A stretch of DNA of 64,000 bases, taken from Parvibaculum sp. (GTDB lineage: Bacteria; Pseudomonadota; Alphaproteobacteria; Parvibaculales; Parvibaculaceae). Each line of letters opens with the position of its first letter. Within the stretch, counting starts at the first letter, position 1. Below the pieces are notes generated by a model. The model searched no databases, had not been told where the DNA came from, and worked only from the letters and a program-made list of their open reading frames with translations. A program made the translations under genes and the position numbers. Below, in pieces: positions 43,224 through 51,313 of this stretch. The stretch spans positions 62,001 through 126,000 of the forward strand of contig JARLIS010000010.1 of NCBI GenBank assembly GCA_031291615.1, in the 5' to 3' direction.

Positions 43224-44159
43224 ATGAACCGCGTCATCGCGCATACAGGCGCCAGATATCCGATCGTTCAGGCGCCGATGGGCTGGATCGCCCGCGCGCC
43301 GCTTGCTTCCGCCGTATCGAAGGCGGGCGGGCTCGGCATCATCGAAACCTCTTCCGGCGAAACCGACGCCTGCAAGGTTGAAATCGAGAAGATGCTGGAA
43401 CTGGGTCTCCCCTTCGGCGTCAACCTGCCGATCATGTTTCTGCGCGACGACGCCATGCTGCGCTATGTCTGCAATTCCGGCGTGAAGTTCGTGACGACAT
43501 CGGCGGGCAGCCCGGCGAAATTCGTGGCGCCCTTGAAGGAAGCGGGCATCACCGTCTATCACGCTGTCCCGACGGTCGATGCGGCGGTCAAATGCGCCGA
43601 AGCCGGTGTCGACGGGCTTGTGGTCGAAGGCGGCGAGGGCGGCGGCTTCAAGAATCCGGAAGAAGTTTCGACCCTTGTTCTGCTTCAGGCGATCCGCGCG
43701 GCCGTGGACATTCCGCTCATCGCCGCCGGCGGCATCTGCGACGGCAAGGGCATGGCGGCGGCCTTCGCGCTCGGCGCCGAAGGCGTCCAGATGGGCACGC
43801 GCTTCGTATCCTCCGCCGAAAGCCCGGTCCACAACAACTACAAGATGAAGATCGTGGGTTCGAAGGAAACCGGCACCTATGTCCTCAACAAGAAGGCGAC
43901 GCCCTGCATCCGCGCGCTGAAATCGGACATGCTGAACCCCGTCTACGAGGAAGGCCGGATGCCGGCCGATGTTTTCAAGAATATTCGCGGCGTCTACTTC
44001 GGCGGCGACATGGAAGCGGCGCCTGCGCTCGCCGGACAGACGGTCGGCCTCATCCATGAGGTGAAGACGGCGAAGGACATCATCGACGAAACGGTCGCCG
44101 AATTCTTCGCCATTACCTCGCGCCTCGGCGCGCTCGCCACGTCGCACGCCTTCGGCTGA
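43224..44159 (+). CDS. Nitronate monooxygenase family protein
   Basis: 311-residue FMN-binding TIM barrel of the 2-nitropropane dioxygenase/FabK family. It has APMGWIARAPLASAVSKAGGLGII at the N-terminus, VVEGGEGGGF, LIAAGGICDGKGMAAAFALGAEGVQMGTRFVSSAESP for the phosphate of FMN. The His of class I nitronate enzymes (GHxGG) is replaced by EGGEGGG, so true nitronate oxidation is uncertain and an enoyl-reductase-like or other flavin reaction is possible. ATG 43224 follows GGGGGAGAC. Confidence 0.85.
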   Translation: MNRVIAHTGARYPIVQAPMGWIARAPLASAVSKAGGLGIIETSSGETDACKVEIEKMLELGLPFGVNLPIMFLRDDAMLRYVCNSGVKFVTTSAGSPAKFVAPLKEAGITVYHAVPTVDAAVKCAEAGVDGLVVEGGEGGGFKNPEEVSTLVLLQAIRAAVDIPLIAAGGICDGKGMAAAFALGAEGVQMGTRFVSSAESPVHNNYKMKIVGSKETGTYVLNKKATPCIRALKSDMLNPVYEEGRMPADVFKNIRGVYFGGDMEAAPALAGQTVGLIHEVKTAKDIIDETVAEFFAITSRLGALATSHAFG

Positions 44160-44162
44160 AAG

Positions 44163-44675
44163 TCAGTGGAAAGGCGGCGCGAGGGGCGGCATGTCCGTCT
44201 CGCCGTGCCGCCTTGCGCCGAAGCGAAGTCCCGCCGCGCCGAGCGCCAGGGCGAGCCTTTGGGCCACAGGCCAGACGGACGAAGTATGGGCGGGCGATCG
44301 CCACTGCGGATCGCATAGCGCGAGGGGCGTGCCGTCGCGCGCCTGCATCGCGCCGATGAAGGCAAGAAGCCGCGCCTCGTCATTCGTCAACACACGCCAT
44401 TTGGGGCATGGAAAGGCCAGCGGCCGAGCGCTCGCCCTCATCAGCGCCTCTGTGAGTTCCGCGATCAGGCTCGCGCCTTCCGGCATGTCCATCGCGTCGA
44501 AGGCGCGATGCAGCACCAATGAACGCTGCCTGCCGTCACCGATATGCGTCCACTGAACCCGCATCGCCCAGGTGACGAACTGCTCGGCAAATCCGAGCTC
44601 CGCCACGGGCTGGTCTGCCCGGAAAGTCGGACGGGGAGAGGGGAAAGAAAACTGCGCACGATCGGCTGGCTTCAT
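44163..44675 (-). CDS. Hypothetical protein under a Fur-box-like site
   Basis: 170 residues, no family recognised, no signal peptide or membrane segment. A Cys-Pro pair (FPCPKWRVLTNDEARLLAFIGAMQARDG) precedes a conserved-looking helix. ATG 44675 has GGAGGACC. The 80-base gap upstream holds TTGCAA-N17-TATCGT on the same strand, a usable promoter, with a 19-bp Fur-like palindrome across the spacer. It is convergent with the nitronate monooxygenase gene, three bases apart. A role in iron physiology is inferred from the site alone. Confidence 0.65.
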   Translation of the reverse strand: MKPADRAQFSFPSPRPTFRADQPVAELGFAEQFVTWAMRVQWTHIGDGRQRSLVLHRAFDAMDMPEGASLIAELTEALMRASARPLAFPCPKWRVLTNDEARLLAFIGAMQARDGTPLALCDPQWRSPAHTSSVWPVAQRLALALGAAGLRFGARRHGETDMPPLAPPFH

Positions 44676-44712
44676 CACGGTCCTCCATCAACCAACGGAG
44701 GAAAACGATATC

Positions 44713-44731
44713 GCAATTGATAATCATTTGC
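44713..44731. promoter_or_regulatory. Fur-box-like palindrome
   Basis: GCAATTGATAATCATTTGC is a 19-bp palindrome with one mismatched pair and contains GATAATCATT of the classical Fur box. It lies between the -35-like TTGCAA and -10-like TATCGT of the unknown gene ending at 44163, where binding would block transcription. Confidence 0.55.
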
Positions 44732-44756
44732 AAATACTATCGGCCGCGCCCGTTCC

Positions 44757-45410
44757 CTATTTCGCGGCGAGCCCCGCCATCAGAACATCGGTCATCCGGC
44801 CCCCAAGCAGGCCGGGGTCCTCCCAGGCGTATTCGGGCATGGAAATCAGTCCGGCGGTGACGCCATGCAATGCGCAGAAGATGATCTCGATCGTCATCTT
44901 CGGATTGTCTCCGGCGATCTCTCCCGCCTCGATCGCCTCCGCTGCAACTTTATAAAAAAGCCCGATCAGCCGTTCGAGACTTTGCGACGTATCGACGAAA
45001 TAGAGTTCGCCGGGCTCGACTACTTTGTCCTCGATCAGAAAGATCGCGCGGAAATGGTCCGGATGCGCCAGCCAGAAGTCGACAAAGGCCCGGCCCAGTC
45101 TTTTCAGCGTTTCAATCGGCCGCCGTTTGCCGCGCGCCGCTTTTTCCAGCGCGTCGTCCAGCGCCGAGAATGCCTCCTCCCAGATATTGCGCAGCAATGC
45201 CCGCTTGTGAGGAAAGAGCGTGTAGAGCGCGGCAGGCGAACATCCCGCCTCTTTGGCAACGGCCCGCATCGACACGCCCGCATAGCCGCCTCGCGCAAAG
45301 AGCCTCTCGGCGGCCTCGAGAATGCGCCGTCGGTCTTCGCTTGCCGCCTCCGGGCTTCGTTTGGGGCGTCCTCTGCGTGGCGGCAATTGTTTTTTCGGTC
45401 GTTCGCCCAT
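44757..45410 (-). CDS. TetR/AcrR family transcriptional regulator
   Basis: 217 residues. After a basic tail (KKQLPPRRGRPKRS) the helix-turn-helix runs ILEAAERLFARGGYAGVSMRAVAKEAGCSPAALYTLFPHKRALL, the standard TetR pattern; the C-terminal ~140 residues form the ligand-binding dimer domain. ATG 45410. A 26-bp palindrome lies 12 bases upstream, in the gap to the divergent amine oxidase, so it probably represses itself and that gene. The ligand is unknown. Confidence 0.9.
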   Translation of the reverse strand: MGERPKKQLPPRRGRPKRSPEAASEDRRRILEAAERLFARGGYAGVSMRAVAKEAGCSPAALYTLFPHKRALLRNIWEEAFSALDDALEKAARGKRRPIETLKRLGRAFVDFWLAHPDHFRAIFLIEDKVVEPGELYFVDTSQSLERLIGLFYKVAAEAIEAGEIAGDNPKMTIEIIFCALHGVTAGLISMPEYAWEDPGLLGGRMTDVLMAGLAAK

Positions 45411-45421
45411 CTTCTCACTTG

Positions 45422-45447
45422 ATTTATATAAACGCGTTCACATAAAT
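45422..45447. promoter_or_regulatory. 26-bp palindromic operator between tetR-type gene and amine oxidase
   Basis: Half-sites ATTTATATAAACG and CGTTCACATAAAT match at 11 of 13 positions around the central AACGCGTT. Size, symmetry and position are typical of TetR-family operators. Confidence 0.65.
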
Positions 45448-45558
45448 AGCCCTTGCGCGCCGGGATCGCAAGATGTTCGAGCCGCATGGACGGCAGCGGG
45501 TTCGGGCAGGGCAAGCAAATTTCCGCAACGGCACAATAGTTGAAAATCTGGAGACGCT

Positions 45559-46905
45559 ATGACGGCGAAAGTGGACGTGATTGTTGTGGGCGCCGGCCTT
45601 GCGGGCTTGAAGGTGGCCTCCGAACTCGAAGCAAAAGGCCGCAGCGTCACCATCGTCGAAGCGCGCGACCGCGTCGGCGGGCGCACCAAGGCAGGCGAGA
45701 TCGCGGGCGAGGTCATCGACCGGGGCGGCCAATGGGTCGGCCCCGGCCAGAACCTGCTGCTTGCCGAAGCCGCGCGCCTCGGCATCGAGACCTATGCGCA
45801 ATACGACAAGGGCGAACAGGTTCTTCATTACGGCGGGACGCGGCGCACTTACTCCGGCGACATTCCGAAGCTGCCGCTACTCGCGCTGCTCGAACTCGAC
45901 CGCATCGTCAAACGCTGGGATCGCGAGGCGGCGACCCTGCCGGCGGATGCGCCCTGGTCGGCCCTGAAGGCGCTCGACTGGGACGCGCAGACGCTCGAAA
46001 GCTGGATCCACCGCAACATCCGCACCAAGGGCGCCCGCACCTTCGCGCGCATCGTCGCCCGCGCTGTCTTCTGCGCTGAGCCGCAGCAATTGTCCTATCT
46101 CTTCTTTCTCGAATATCTGCGCTCCGGCCATGGCGTCGAACATCTGATCGGCGTCAGGGGCGGCGCGCAGGAAGCGAAGTTCAAAGGCGGCGCGCACGGC
46201 ATTTCGCGCCGTCTCGCCGAAAGCCTGAAATCGCGGGTCATCCTCGAAGCGCCCGTGCGCGCCATCGGCCAGACGGATGAAGGCGTCAGCATCCGCACGG
46301 ACAAGGGCGTGTTCGAAGCCGCGCATGCGATCATCGCCGTGCCGCCCGCGCTTGCCGCACGCATCCACTTTGACGCGCCGCTGCCTGCGAAACGCGACGG
46401 GCTTTTCCAACGCATGCCCATGGGCTCGGTCATCAAGGTCCACGTCGCCTACAAGACGCCTTTCTGGCGGAAGGCCGGTCTCTCCGGCCAGGCGGCGAGC
46501 GACGCCCATGCCTTCAACGTCGTCTTCGACCAGACGCCGGAAGACGAGCGCATCGGCATTCTCGTCGGCTTCATCGACGGCGCACACGCCGTGGAGATGA
46601 GCGCCATGGGCGACAATGCCCGTCGCCAGAGCGTTATCGCCGCGCTTGTCGACTATTTCGGCCCGCAGGCGGCAGAGCCTATCGACTACAACGATCAGGA
46701 CTGGACGGCGGAGGAATGGTCGCGCGGCTGCTATGTCGGCCACATGGCGCCGGGAACCATGACGCTGTTCGGCGACGTCATCCGCGAGCCCGCCGGCCGC
46801 ATCCACTGGGCCGGCACCGAAACCGCGACCGAATGGGCGGGCTACATGGACGGCGCGCTCCAATCCGGCATCCGCGCCGCCGCCGAAATCGTCGCGCGGC
46901 GCTGA
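45559..46905 (+). CDS. Flavin monoamine oxidase family protein
   Basis: 448-residue FAD amine oxidase. It has the dinucleotide fold VDVIVVGAGLAGLKVASELEAKGRSVTIVEARDRVGGRT, the DRGGQWVGPGQ loop, and the C-terminal FAD-binding GRIHWAGTETATEWAGYMDGALQSGIRAA. The family oxidises primary, secondary or polyamines, or desaturates rings. ATG 45559 has GGAGACGC. It is divergent from the TetR gene with a shared palindrome, and polyamine genes speD-speE follow on the same strand, so a polyamine substrate is an attractive but unproven idea. Confidence 0.88.
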   Translation: MTAKVDVIVVGAGLAGLKVASELEAKGRSVTIVEARDRVGGRTKAGEIAGEVIDRGGQWVGPGQNLLLAEAARLGIETYAQYDKGEQVLHYGGTRRTYSGDIPKLPLLALLELDRIVKRWDREAATLPADAPWSALKALDWDAQTLESWIHRNIRTKGARTFARIVARAVFCAEPQQLSYLFFLEYLRSGHGVEHLIGVRGGAQEAKFKGGAHGISRRLAESLKSRVILEAPVRAIGQTDEGVSIRTDKGVFEAAHAIIAVPPALAARIHFDAPLPAKRDGLFQRMPMGSVIKVHVAYKTPFWRKAGLSGQAASDAHAFNVVFDQTPEDERIGILVGFIDGAHAVEMSAMGDNARRQSVIAALVDYFGPQAAEPIDYNDQDWTAEEWSRGCYVGHMAPGTMTLFGDVIREPAGRIHWAGTETATEWAGYMDGALQSGIRAAAEIVARR

Positions 46906-46957
46906 CGGGAGAAGCCGTCGAGATATGTGACATTTTGGCGGCTTTCTGCGGATTTTC

Positions 46958-46986
46958 TTGACATGCCGCAGTGCGGCACGTACATA
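46958..46986 (+). promoter_or_regulatory. Sigma-70 promoter of speDE with palindromic spacer
   Basis: TTGACA (46958-46963), a 17-base spacer, and TACATA (46981-46986). The spacer carries TGCCGCAGTGCGGCA (46964-46978), a perfect 7-1-7 palindrome, an ideal place for a repressor. It is followed by a leader of about 340 bases. Confidence 0.75.
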
Positions 46987-46992
46987 GCGCTC

Positions 46993-47334
46993 GGAACGCA
47001 ATCGCACGTGCCCCTGACCTGACTGGTTATGTAACGGCGTACGCGTCTCTTTTGGAAAGTTTGGCGGCATGCCCATGGGTGGCACCTCCGCTGGGTTTCG
47101 AGGGAGAATGCATATGCCTACCTCAAGTCTGAGGGGCTAACGCCCCTGATGAAGCTGAGCCGCCGCGCTTAAGTCGCGAGCAGGTTGGGCGAGATCGCTC
47201 CGCACTCAGCAAATCCGAAAATCCACCGAAGCCAGGCGCGTATTCACCGCGCGAGCTTTACGTCATGGCCCGGCCTTCCGTTGAAACGGATCGGTCGATG
47301 GCCGGCCCCATATGTCAGTCAGGGGAGATGCACT
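46993..47334 (+). ncRNA. Long structured 5' leader of speD
   Basis: About 340 bases lie between the promoter and the speD start. It contains several stems, among them AGGGGC-TAAC-GCCCCT (47132-47147), and an 8-codon ORF whose stop is in that loop. Corbino and colleagues described an alphaproteobacterial leader called speF (Rfam RF00518) upstream of polyamine genes; parts here (GGCGGCATGCC, GGTGGCACC, CTGGGTTTCGAGGGA) seem reminiscent of it, from memory only. No terminator is evident before speD. Confidence 0.45.
47114..47140 (+). CDS. Short upstream ORF in the speD leader (8 codons)
   Basis: ATG CCT ACC... encodes MPTSSLRG and stops at TAA 47138-47140, with GAGGGA eight bases before the ATG. 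An ATG two codons earlier is also in frame. The TAA is exactly the first three bases of the TAAC loop of a perfect 6-bp hairpin. Confidence 0.4.
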   Translation: MPTSSLRG

Positions 47335-47859
47335 ATGTCCGAATCGAACGCCCGTTTGCAGCCCGCCGCCAGCCCGAACCGCGACACTCGTCGTGAGAAG
47401 CATGGCGAAGTCGTCGAGTTTCCCCATCACGGGCCCGAAGCGAAAGCCTCCGCGCCCGGCCATTTCACCTCGACCGACGAGCGCACCGACTTTTTCATCG
47501 AGCGCGACGGCGAACGCTTTGCCGGCACGCATCTGATCATCGACCTCGTTGGCGCGAGCCGCCTCGACGATCTCGAGCATATCGAGCAGGCGCTGCGTCG
47601 CTGTGTCGAGGTGTCGAAGGCGACGCTCCTGCACATCCACCTCCACCACTTCACGCCCAATGGCGGCGTGTCGGGCGTGGCCGTGCTGTCGGAAAGCCAC
47701 ATCTCGATCCACACCTGGCCCGAGGCGCATTACGCCGCCCTCGACGTCTTCATGTGCGGCGTCGCCGAGCCGCATAACTCGATCGCCGTCTTGCAGGAAG
47801 CCTTCGCGCCTGAGACCATTCGCGTCGATGAGCATCGCCGCGGACGCGGCATGGTCTGA
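47335..47859 (+). CDS. speD: S-adenosylmethionine decarboxylase proenzyme
   Basis: 174-residue bacterial AdoMet decarboxylase, pyruvoyl-dependent, giving the aminopropyl donor for spermidine. The self-cleavage site is in VLSESHISIHTWPE, between Glu120 and Ser121, the Ser becoming pyruvoyl; HLHHFTPNGGVSG and FMCGVAEPHNSI are conserved. The N-terminal ~45 residues are an extra basic/acidic tail compared with the ~120-residue class enzymes. ATG 47335 has AGGGGAGA. speE follows 20 bases after the stop. Confidence 0.93.
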   Translation: MSESNARLQPAASPNRDTRREKHGEVVEFPHHGPEAKASAPGHFTSTDERTDFFIERDGERFAGTHLIIDLVGASRLDDLEHIEQALRRCVEVSKATLLHIHLHHFTPNGGVSGVAVLSESHISIHTWPEAHYAALDVFMCGVAEPHNSIAVLQEAFAPETIRVDEHRRGRGMV

Positions 47860-47879
47860 GCCCCGCCAAGGGAGCCGAC

Positions 47880-48749
47880 ATGACGGACGAAACACGCTGG
47901 ATAGCGGAGACCCTTTACGAGAAAGAGGGTCTCCGCACCGCCTATCGCGCCGACAAGGTGCTGTATGAAGACAGCTCCGGCGAATGGCATATCGTCATCT
48001 TCGAGAACCCGCTTTTCGGCCGCATGATGTCGCTCGACGGCGCGACGCAGGTCACCGTGAAGGATGAATTCATCTATCACGAGATGATGACCCATGTGCC
48101 GATCCTCTCGCATGGCCGGGTGAAAAAGGTCCTCATCATCGGCGGCGGCGATGGCGGCATCCTGCGCGAAACGGCGCGCCACGGTGCCGTCGAGAAAATC
48201 ACCATGGTCGAGATAGATCCGGCCGTCACCGATTTCTCGAAAACCCATCTGCCGATGATTTCCGCCGGCGCCTTTGACGATCCGCGCCTCGATCTCGTCT
48301 TCGCCGATGGTGCGAAATTCGTGGAGCAGGCGGGAGACAGCTACGATGTCATCATCGTCGACTCGACCGACCCCATAGGCCCCGGCGCGGTTCTCTTCGA
48401 GGAGAGCTTCTACAAGGCCGCGAAGTCGCGCCTTGCCGAAGGCGGCGTCATCGTCACGCAAAATGGCGTGCCGTTTCTTCAGCCTGCGGAGCTTCAGGGA
48501 ACGATGGCGAAGTTCGGCCGCCTCTTTGCCTGCGCGCATTGCTACCTCGCGACGATCCCGACCTATGTCGGCGGCCCGCTGGCGATGGGCTGGGGCACGG
48601 ATGACGAATATCTCACCGCCGTCACCGCGGACACGCTTCGGCACCGCTTCGCAGACGCGAAGCTCTCGACGCGCTACTACACGCCGGAAGTCCACAAGGC
48701 CGCCTTCGCACTGCCGCGCTATGTGCAGGATTTGCTGCCTCAGCCATGA
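47880..48749 (+). CDS. speE: Spermidine synthase
   Basis: 289-residue aminopropyltransferase that moves the aminopropyl group of decarboxylated AdoMet to putrescine. It has EFIYHEMMTHVP, the cofactor site LIIGGGDGGILRE, VEIDPAV, and the substrate gate YDVIIVDSTDPIGPG with the catalytic Asp. It forms an operon with speD. A 9-bp hairpin (48753-48772) follows the stop without a T-run. Confidence 0.95.
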   Translation: MTDETRWIAETLYEKEGLRTAYRADKVLYEDSSGEWHIVIFENPLFGRMMSLDGATQVTVKDEFIYHEMMTHVPILSHGRVKKVLIIGGGDGGILRETARHGAVEKITMVEIDPAVTDFSKTHLPMISAGAFDDPRLDLVFADGAKFVEQAGDSYDVIIVDSTDPIGPGAVLFEESFYKAAKSRLAEGGVIVTQNGVPFLQPAELQGTMAKFGRLFACAHCYLATIPTYVGGPLAMGWGTDDEYLTAVTADTLRHRFADAKLSTRYYTPEVHKAAFALPRYVQDLLPQP

Positions 48750-48752
48750 CGG

Positions 48753-48772
48753 ACGGCGACCCCGGTCGCCGT
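48753..48772 (+). terminator. Hairpin after speE
   Basis: ACGGCGAC and GTCGCCGT form an 8-bp stem around CCCG, four bases past the speE stop. No T-run follows, so it may be only a transcript-end stem. Confidence 0.35.
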
Positions 48773-48898
48773 GACAATTCATGAGTTTTCCACAGAGCGA
48801 ATGCCGCTACTATGAAACCGCAGCTTCCGCGCGACCGGTGATTCGTTTCACCCGTGCAGCCTGCGACGTTTGAGGGGCAGATCGCTTGGGGGGATCTG

Positions 48899-49099
48899 AT
48901 GGGCACGCATTCGGCGACTGGTGAAGTCGATCTGCGCAGCCGTTCGGGGGGACGCGCTGAGGCGGAGATGGATGTGGATCGCGGAGAGATCGGACGCGCC
49001 GGCTATGCCGTTTTCTATGGTGCGCTCGCGCTCTCCGCAGCCCTGACGATTTACGGCCTCGCCTATCTCGTCAAACTGTCGTTCGGCTTTTTTGGCTGA
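48899..49099 (+). CDS. Small membrane protein (66 aa)
   Basis: ATG 48899 is preceded by TTGGGGGGATC. The first ~33 residues are polar and charged (GEVDLRSRSGGRAEAEMDVDRGEIG); residues about 35-60 (YAVFYGALALSAALTIYGLAYLVKL) form one membrane helix, so it is a tail-anchored-like protein. No family recognised. It is convergent with the RraA-like gene, two bases apart. Confidence 0.6.
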   Translation: MGTHSATGEVDLRSRSGGRAEAEMDVDRGEIGRAGYAVFYGALALSAALTIYGLAYLVKLSFGFFG

Positions 49100-49101
49100 G
49101 T

Positions 49102-49584
49102 TCAGTCCAGCTTCCGCGCCGACACGATAATCCCGTCGCCATCCGCATAAAGCCATTCGCCGGGCGTGAAGGTCACACCCGCAAAGGTGATGGCAATGTC
49201 GGCTTCGCCCGCGCCCGTCCGCGCGCTCCGCTTTGGATGTGCGGCAAGCGCCTTCACGCCGACCTTGGCGACGGCAAGCTCCGCCGTATCGCGGATGCAG
49301 CCATGGACGATGACGCCCGCCCAGCCGTTCTCCGCCGCCAGCGCCGCGAGATTGCCGCCGAAGAGGGCGCAGGCAAGCGAACCGCCGCCATCGACCACCA
49401 GCACGCGGCCATGCCCAGGCCCTTCGACGGCCTTTCTCACGATCGCATTGTCCTCGAAAACCCTGAGCGTCGCGATCGGGCCTGAGAAGGCGAGCACGCC
49501 GCCAAAATCCCGGAAGACGGGCGCGGCATGGCGCACGATGTCGGCATGTTCGTCGGAAAGGTCGGTTGTCGCTGGGGAAGGCAT
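49102..49584 (-). CDS. RraA family protein
   Basis: 160 residues with the RraA/HMG-aldolase signature: [43 protein letters not shown], where the Arg-Asp at the end and the preceding GGSL form the active site of class II 4-hydroxy-4-methyl-2-oxoglutarate aldolases. E. coli RraA inhibits RNase E instead and lacks some catalytic residues. Here the Arg-Asp pair is intact, so an aldolase-type reaction is possible. No operon partner. Confidence 0.87.
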   Translation of the reverse strand: MPSPATTDLSDEHADIVRHAAPVFRDFGGVLAFSGPIATLRVFEDNAIVRKAVEGPGHGRVLVVDGGGSLACALFGGNLAALAAENGWAGVIVHGCIRDTAELAVAKVGVKALAAHPKRSARTGAGEADIAITFAGVTFTPGEWLYADGDGIIVSARKLD

Positions 49585-49724
49585 CTGTCCGTCCGCGGTT
49601 GCAAGCTGGGAATTGCCAGTCAGGGTGTTCCCACAAAGCCGGAAATATGTCTAGTTTTGCCAAAGCATAATTGAAAATGAATGCCGGCGGCGGGGCCACC
49701 CGTGAGCCGGAAGGGGAGACGCAA

Positions 49725-51257
49725 ATGGCTCAGGCTCAGACTGTGGCGCGCAGCGCAACCGCACCCTCCGTTGCAATCCTCGGCGCGGGCGTCGCCGGCA
49801 TCTGCACGGCGATCAAGCTCAAGCAGGCGGGCAACACCAATTTCACCATCTACGAAAAAGCGGCCGAGATCGGCGGCACCTGGCGCGAGAACACCTATCC
49901 GGGCTGCTCCTGCGATGTGCCGCTCCACATGTATCAATTCTCCTTCGACATGCGGCCCGACTGGGTGAAGAAATTCGTCTTCGCCGCCGACATCAAGGCC
50001 TATCTCGAAAGCGTGGTCGACAAATACGGGCTGCGCCCCTTCATCCGCTTCAACACGGAAATCGAGGAAGCGCATTTCGACGAGCCTTCGGGCCTCTGGC
50101 GTTTGAAATCGGGCGCATCGACCTTCGAGGCCAATGTGCTCGCCGCCGGCACCGGCCAGCTTCACCACCCGCTCTATCCGAACATTCCCGGCCGCGAGAG
50201 CTTCAAGGGCGTGAGCTGGCATTCGGCCAAGTGGAACCACGAGTACGACATTCGCGGCAAGAAACTCGCGGTCATCGGCACCGGCGCATCCGCCATCCAG
50301 TTCGTGCCGGAGATCGCCAAGGAGGCGGGCGACCTCACCATCTATCAGCGCACGCCTGCCTGGGTCGCGCCGCGCCCGCAGCGCGAATTCGCGCCCTGGG
50401 AAAAGTCGCTCTACAGGGCCGTGCCATGGCTGATGAATTTGCAGCGCTACAAGATCTACTGGTCGGGCGAGCTTCTCTACTGGGCCTTCCACAATCAGGG
50501 CGAGAAGATCAAGGAAGGCGTGAAGGCCGAGATGGAACTCCATGTGAAGGACCCGGCCAAGCGCGCCGCCCTCACACCCGATTACGAGCCCGGCTGCAAG
50601 CGCGTCCTCTTCGCCAATGACTGGTTCCCCGCAATGGACCGCGACAATGTGCATATCGTCACGCGCAAGATTACGCGCATCGTCGAGGAGGGCGTCGAAA
50701 CAGACGACGGCAAGGTCGAGAAATTCGACGCCATCGTCTACGGCACGGGCTTCGACACGACGCGCTTTCTCGGACCGATGAAGGTGACGGGCCTCGCCGG
50801 CCGCGACATCCGCGATGCATGGAAGGGCGGCGCCGAAGCCCATCTCGGCATGACGGTCTCCGGCTTCCCGAACTTCTTCATGCTCTACGGGCCCAACACC
50901 AATCTCGGCCACAACTCGATCATCTTCATGATCGAGTGCCAGGCGAACTACATCGTGCAATGCGTGGAGAAACTCCGCCGCGACAATCTCGCCTATCTCG
51001 ACGTGAAGGCGGAGGTGCAGCGCGCCTCCAACCAGTCCGTGCAGGACGACAACGCGAAATCCGTCTTCGCCTCGGGCGGCTGCACAAGCTGGTACAAGAC
51101 GGCGGAAGGCAAGGTCACCAACAACTGGGCGAACTACACCTTCAAATATTGGTGGCGCACCCGCCGCCCGAACTTCGCCGAATTCACCCTCCGCTCACGG
51201 AGCGGCAACGCACACCCCGAAGCGCGCGGGCAGGGCGCGACGGTGGCGGCGCAGTAA
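49725..51257 (+). CDS. Flavin-containing Baeyer-Villiger-type monooxygenase
   Basis: 510 residues with two Rossmann motifs, ILGAGVAGI (~19-25) and VIGTGASAI (~184-190), separated by the fingerprint F160-KGVSW-H-SAK-W170, i.e. FxGxxxHxxxW, the mark of type I Baeyer-Villiger monooxygenases. The N-terminal EIGGTWRENTYPGCSCD is also typical. These NADPH/FAD enzymes turn ketones into esters or lactones. ATG 49725 has GGGGAGACGC. A terminator follows and an IS element is inserted in its tail. The ketone is unknown. Confidence 0.93.
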   Translation: MAQAQTVARSATAPSVAILGAGVAGICTAIKLKQAGNTNFTIYEKAAEIGGTWRENTYPGCSCDVPLHMYQFSFDMRPDWVKKFVFAADIKAYLESVVDKYGLRPFIRFNTEIEEAHFDEPSGLWRLKSGASTFEANVLAAGTGQLHHPLYPNIPGRESFKGVSWHSAKWNHEYDIRGKKLAVIGTGASAIQFVPEIAKEAGDLTIYQRTPAWVAPRPQREFAPWEKSLYRAVPWLMNLQRYKIYWSGELLYWAFHNQGEKIKEGVKAEMELHVKDPAKRAALTPDYEPGCKRVLFANDWFPAMDRDNVHIVTRKITRIVEEGVETDDGKVEKFDAIVYGTGFDTTRFLGPMKVTGLAGRDIRDAWKGGAEAHLGMTVSGFPNFFMLYGPNTNLGHNSIIFMIECQANYIVQCVEKLRRDNLAYLDVKAEVQRASNQSVQDDNAKSVFASGGCTSWYKTAEGKVTNNWANYTFKYWWRTRRPNFAEFTLRSRSGNAHPEARGQGATVAAQ

Positions 51258-51282
51258 GCACGCCAGATTTCGAAAGCACAAG

Positions 51283-51313
51283 AGGCCGCCCCGAAAGGGC
51301 GGCCTTTTCATTT
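51283..51313 (+). terminator. Terminator of the monooxygenase gene, interrupted at its tail
   Basis: AGGCCGCCC / GGGCGGCCT form a 9-bp stem around CGAAA, followed by TTTCATTT. Those eight bases are the target duplication of the adjacent IS element. Confidence 0.8.
51306..51313. repeat. Target-site duplication, left
   Basis: TTTCATTT, identical to 52075-52082. Eight bases is the duplication length known for IS1595-family elements. Confidence 0.9.

Noticed and set aside
46993..47334. The speD leader as 4.5S, 6S, tmRNA or RNase P RNA.
   Set aside because: The conserved cores of those RNAs, such as the GGAAGCAGC-type SRP loop or the P-RNA cores, are not visible, and it runs directly into speD.
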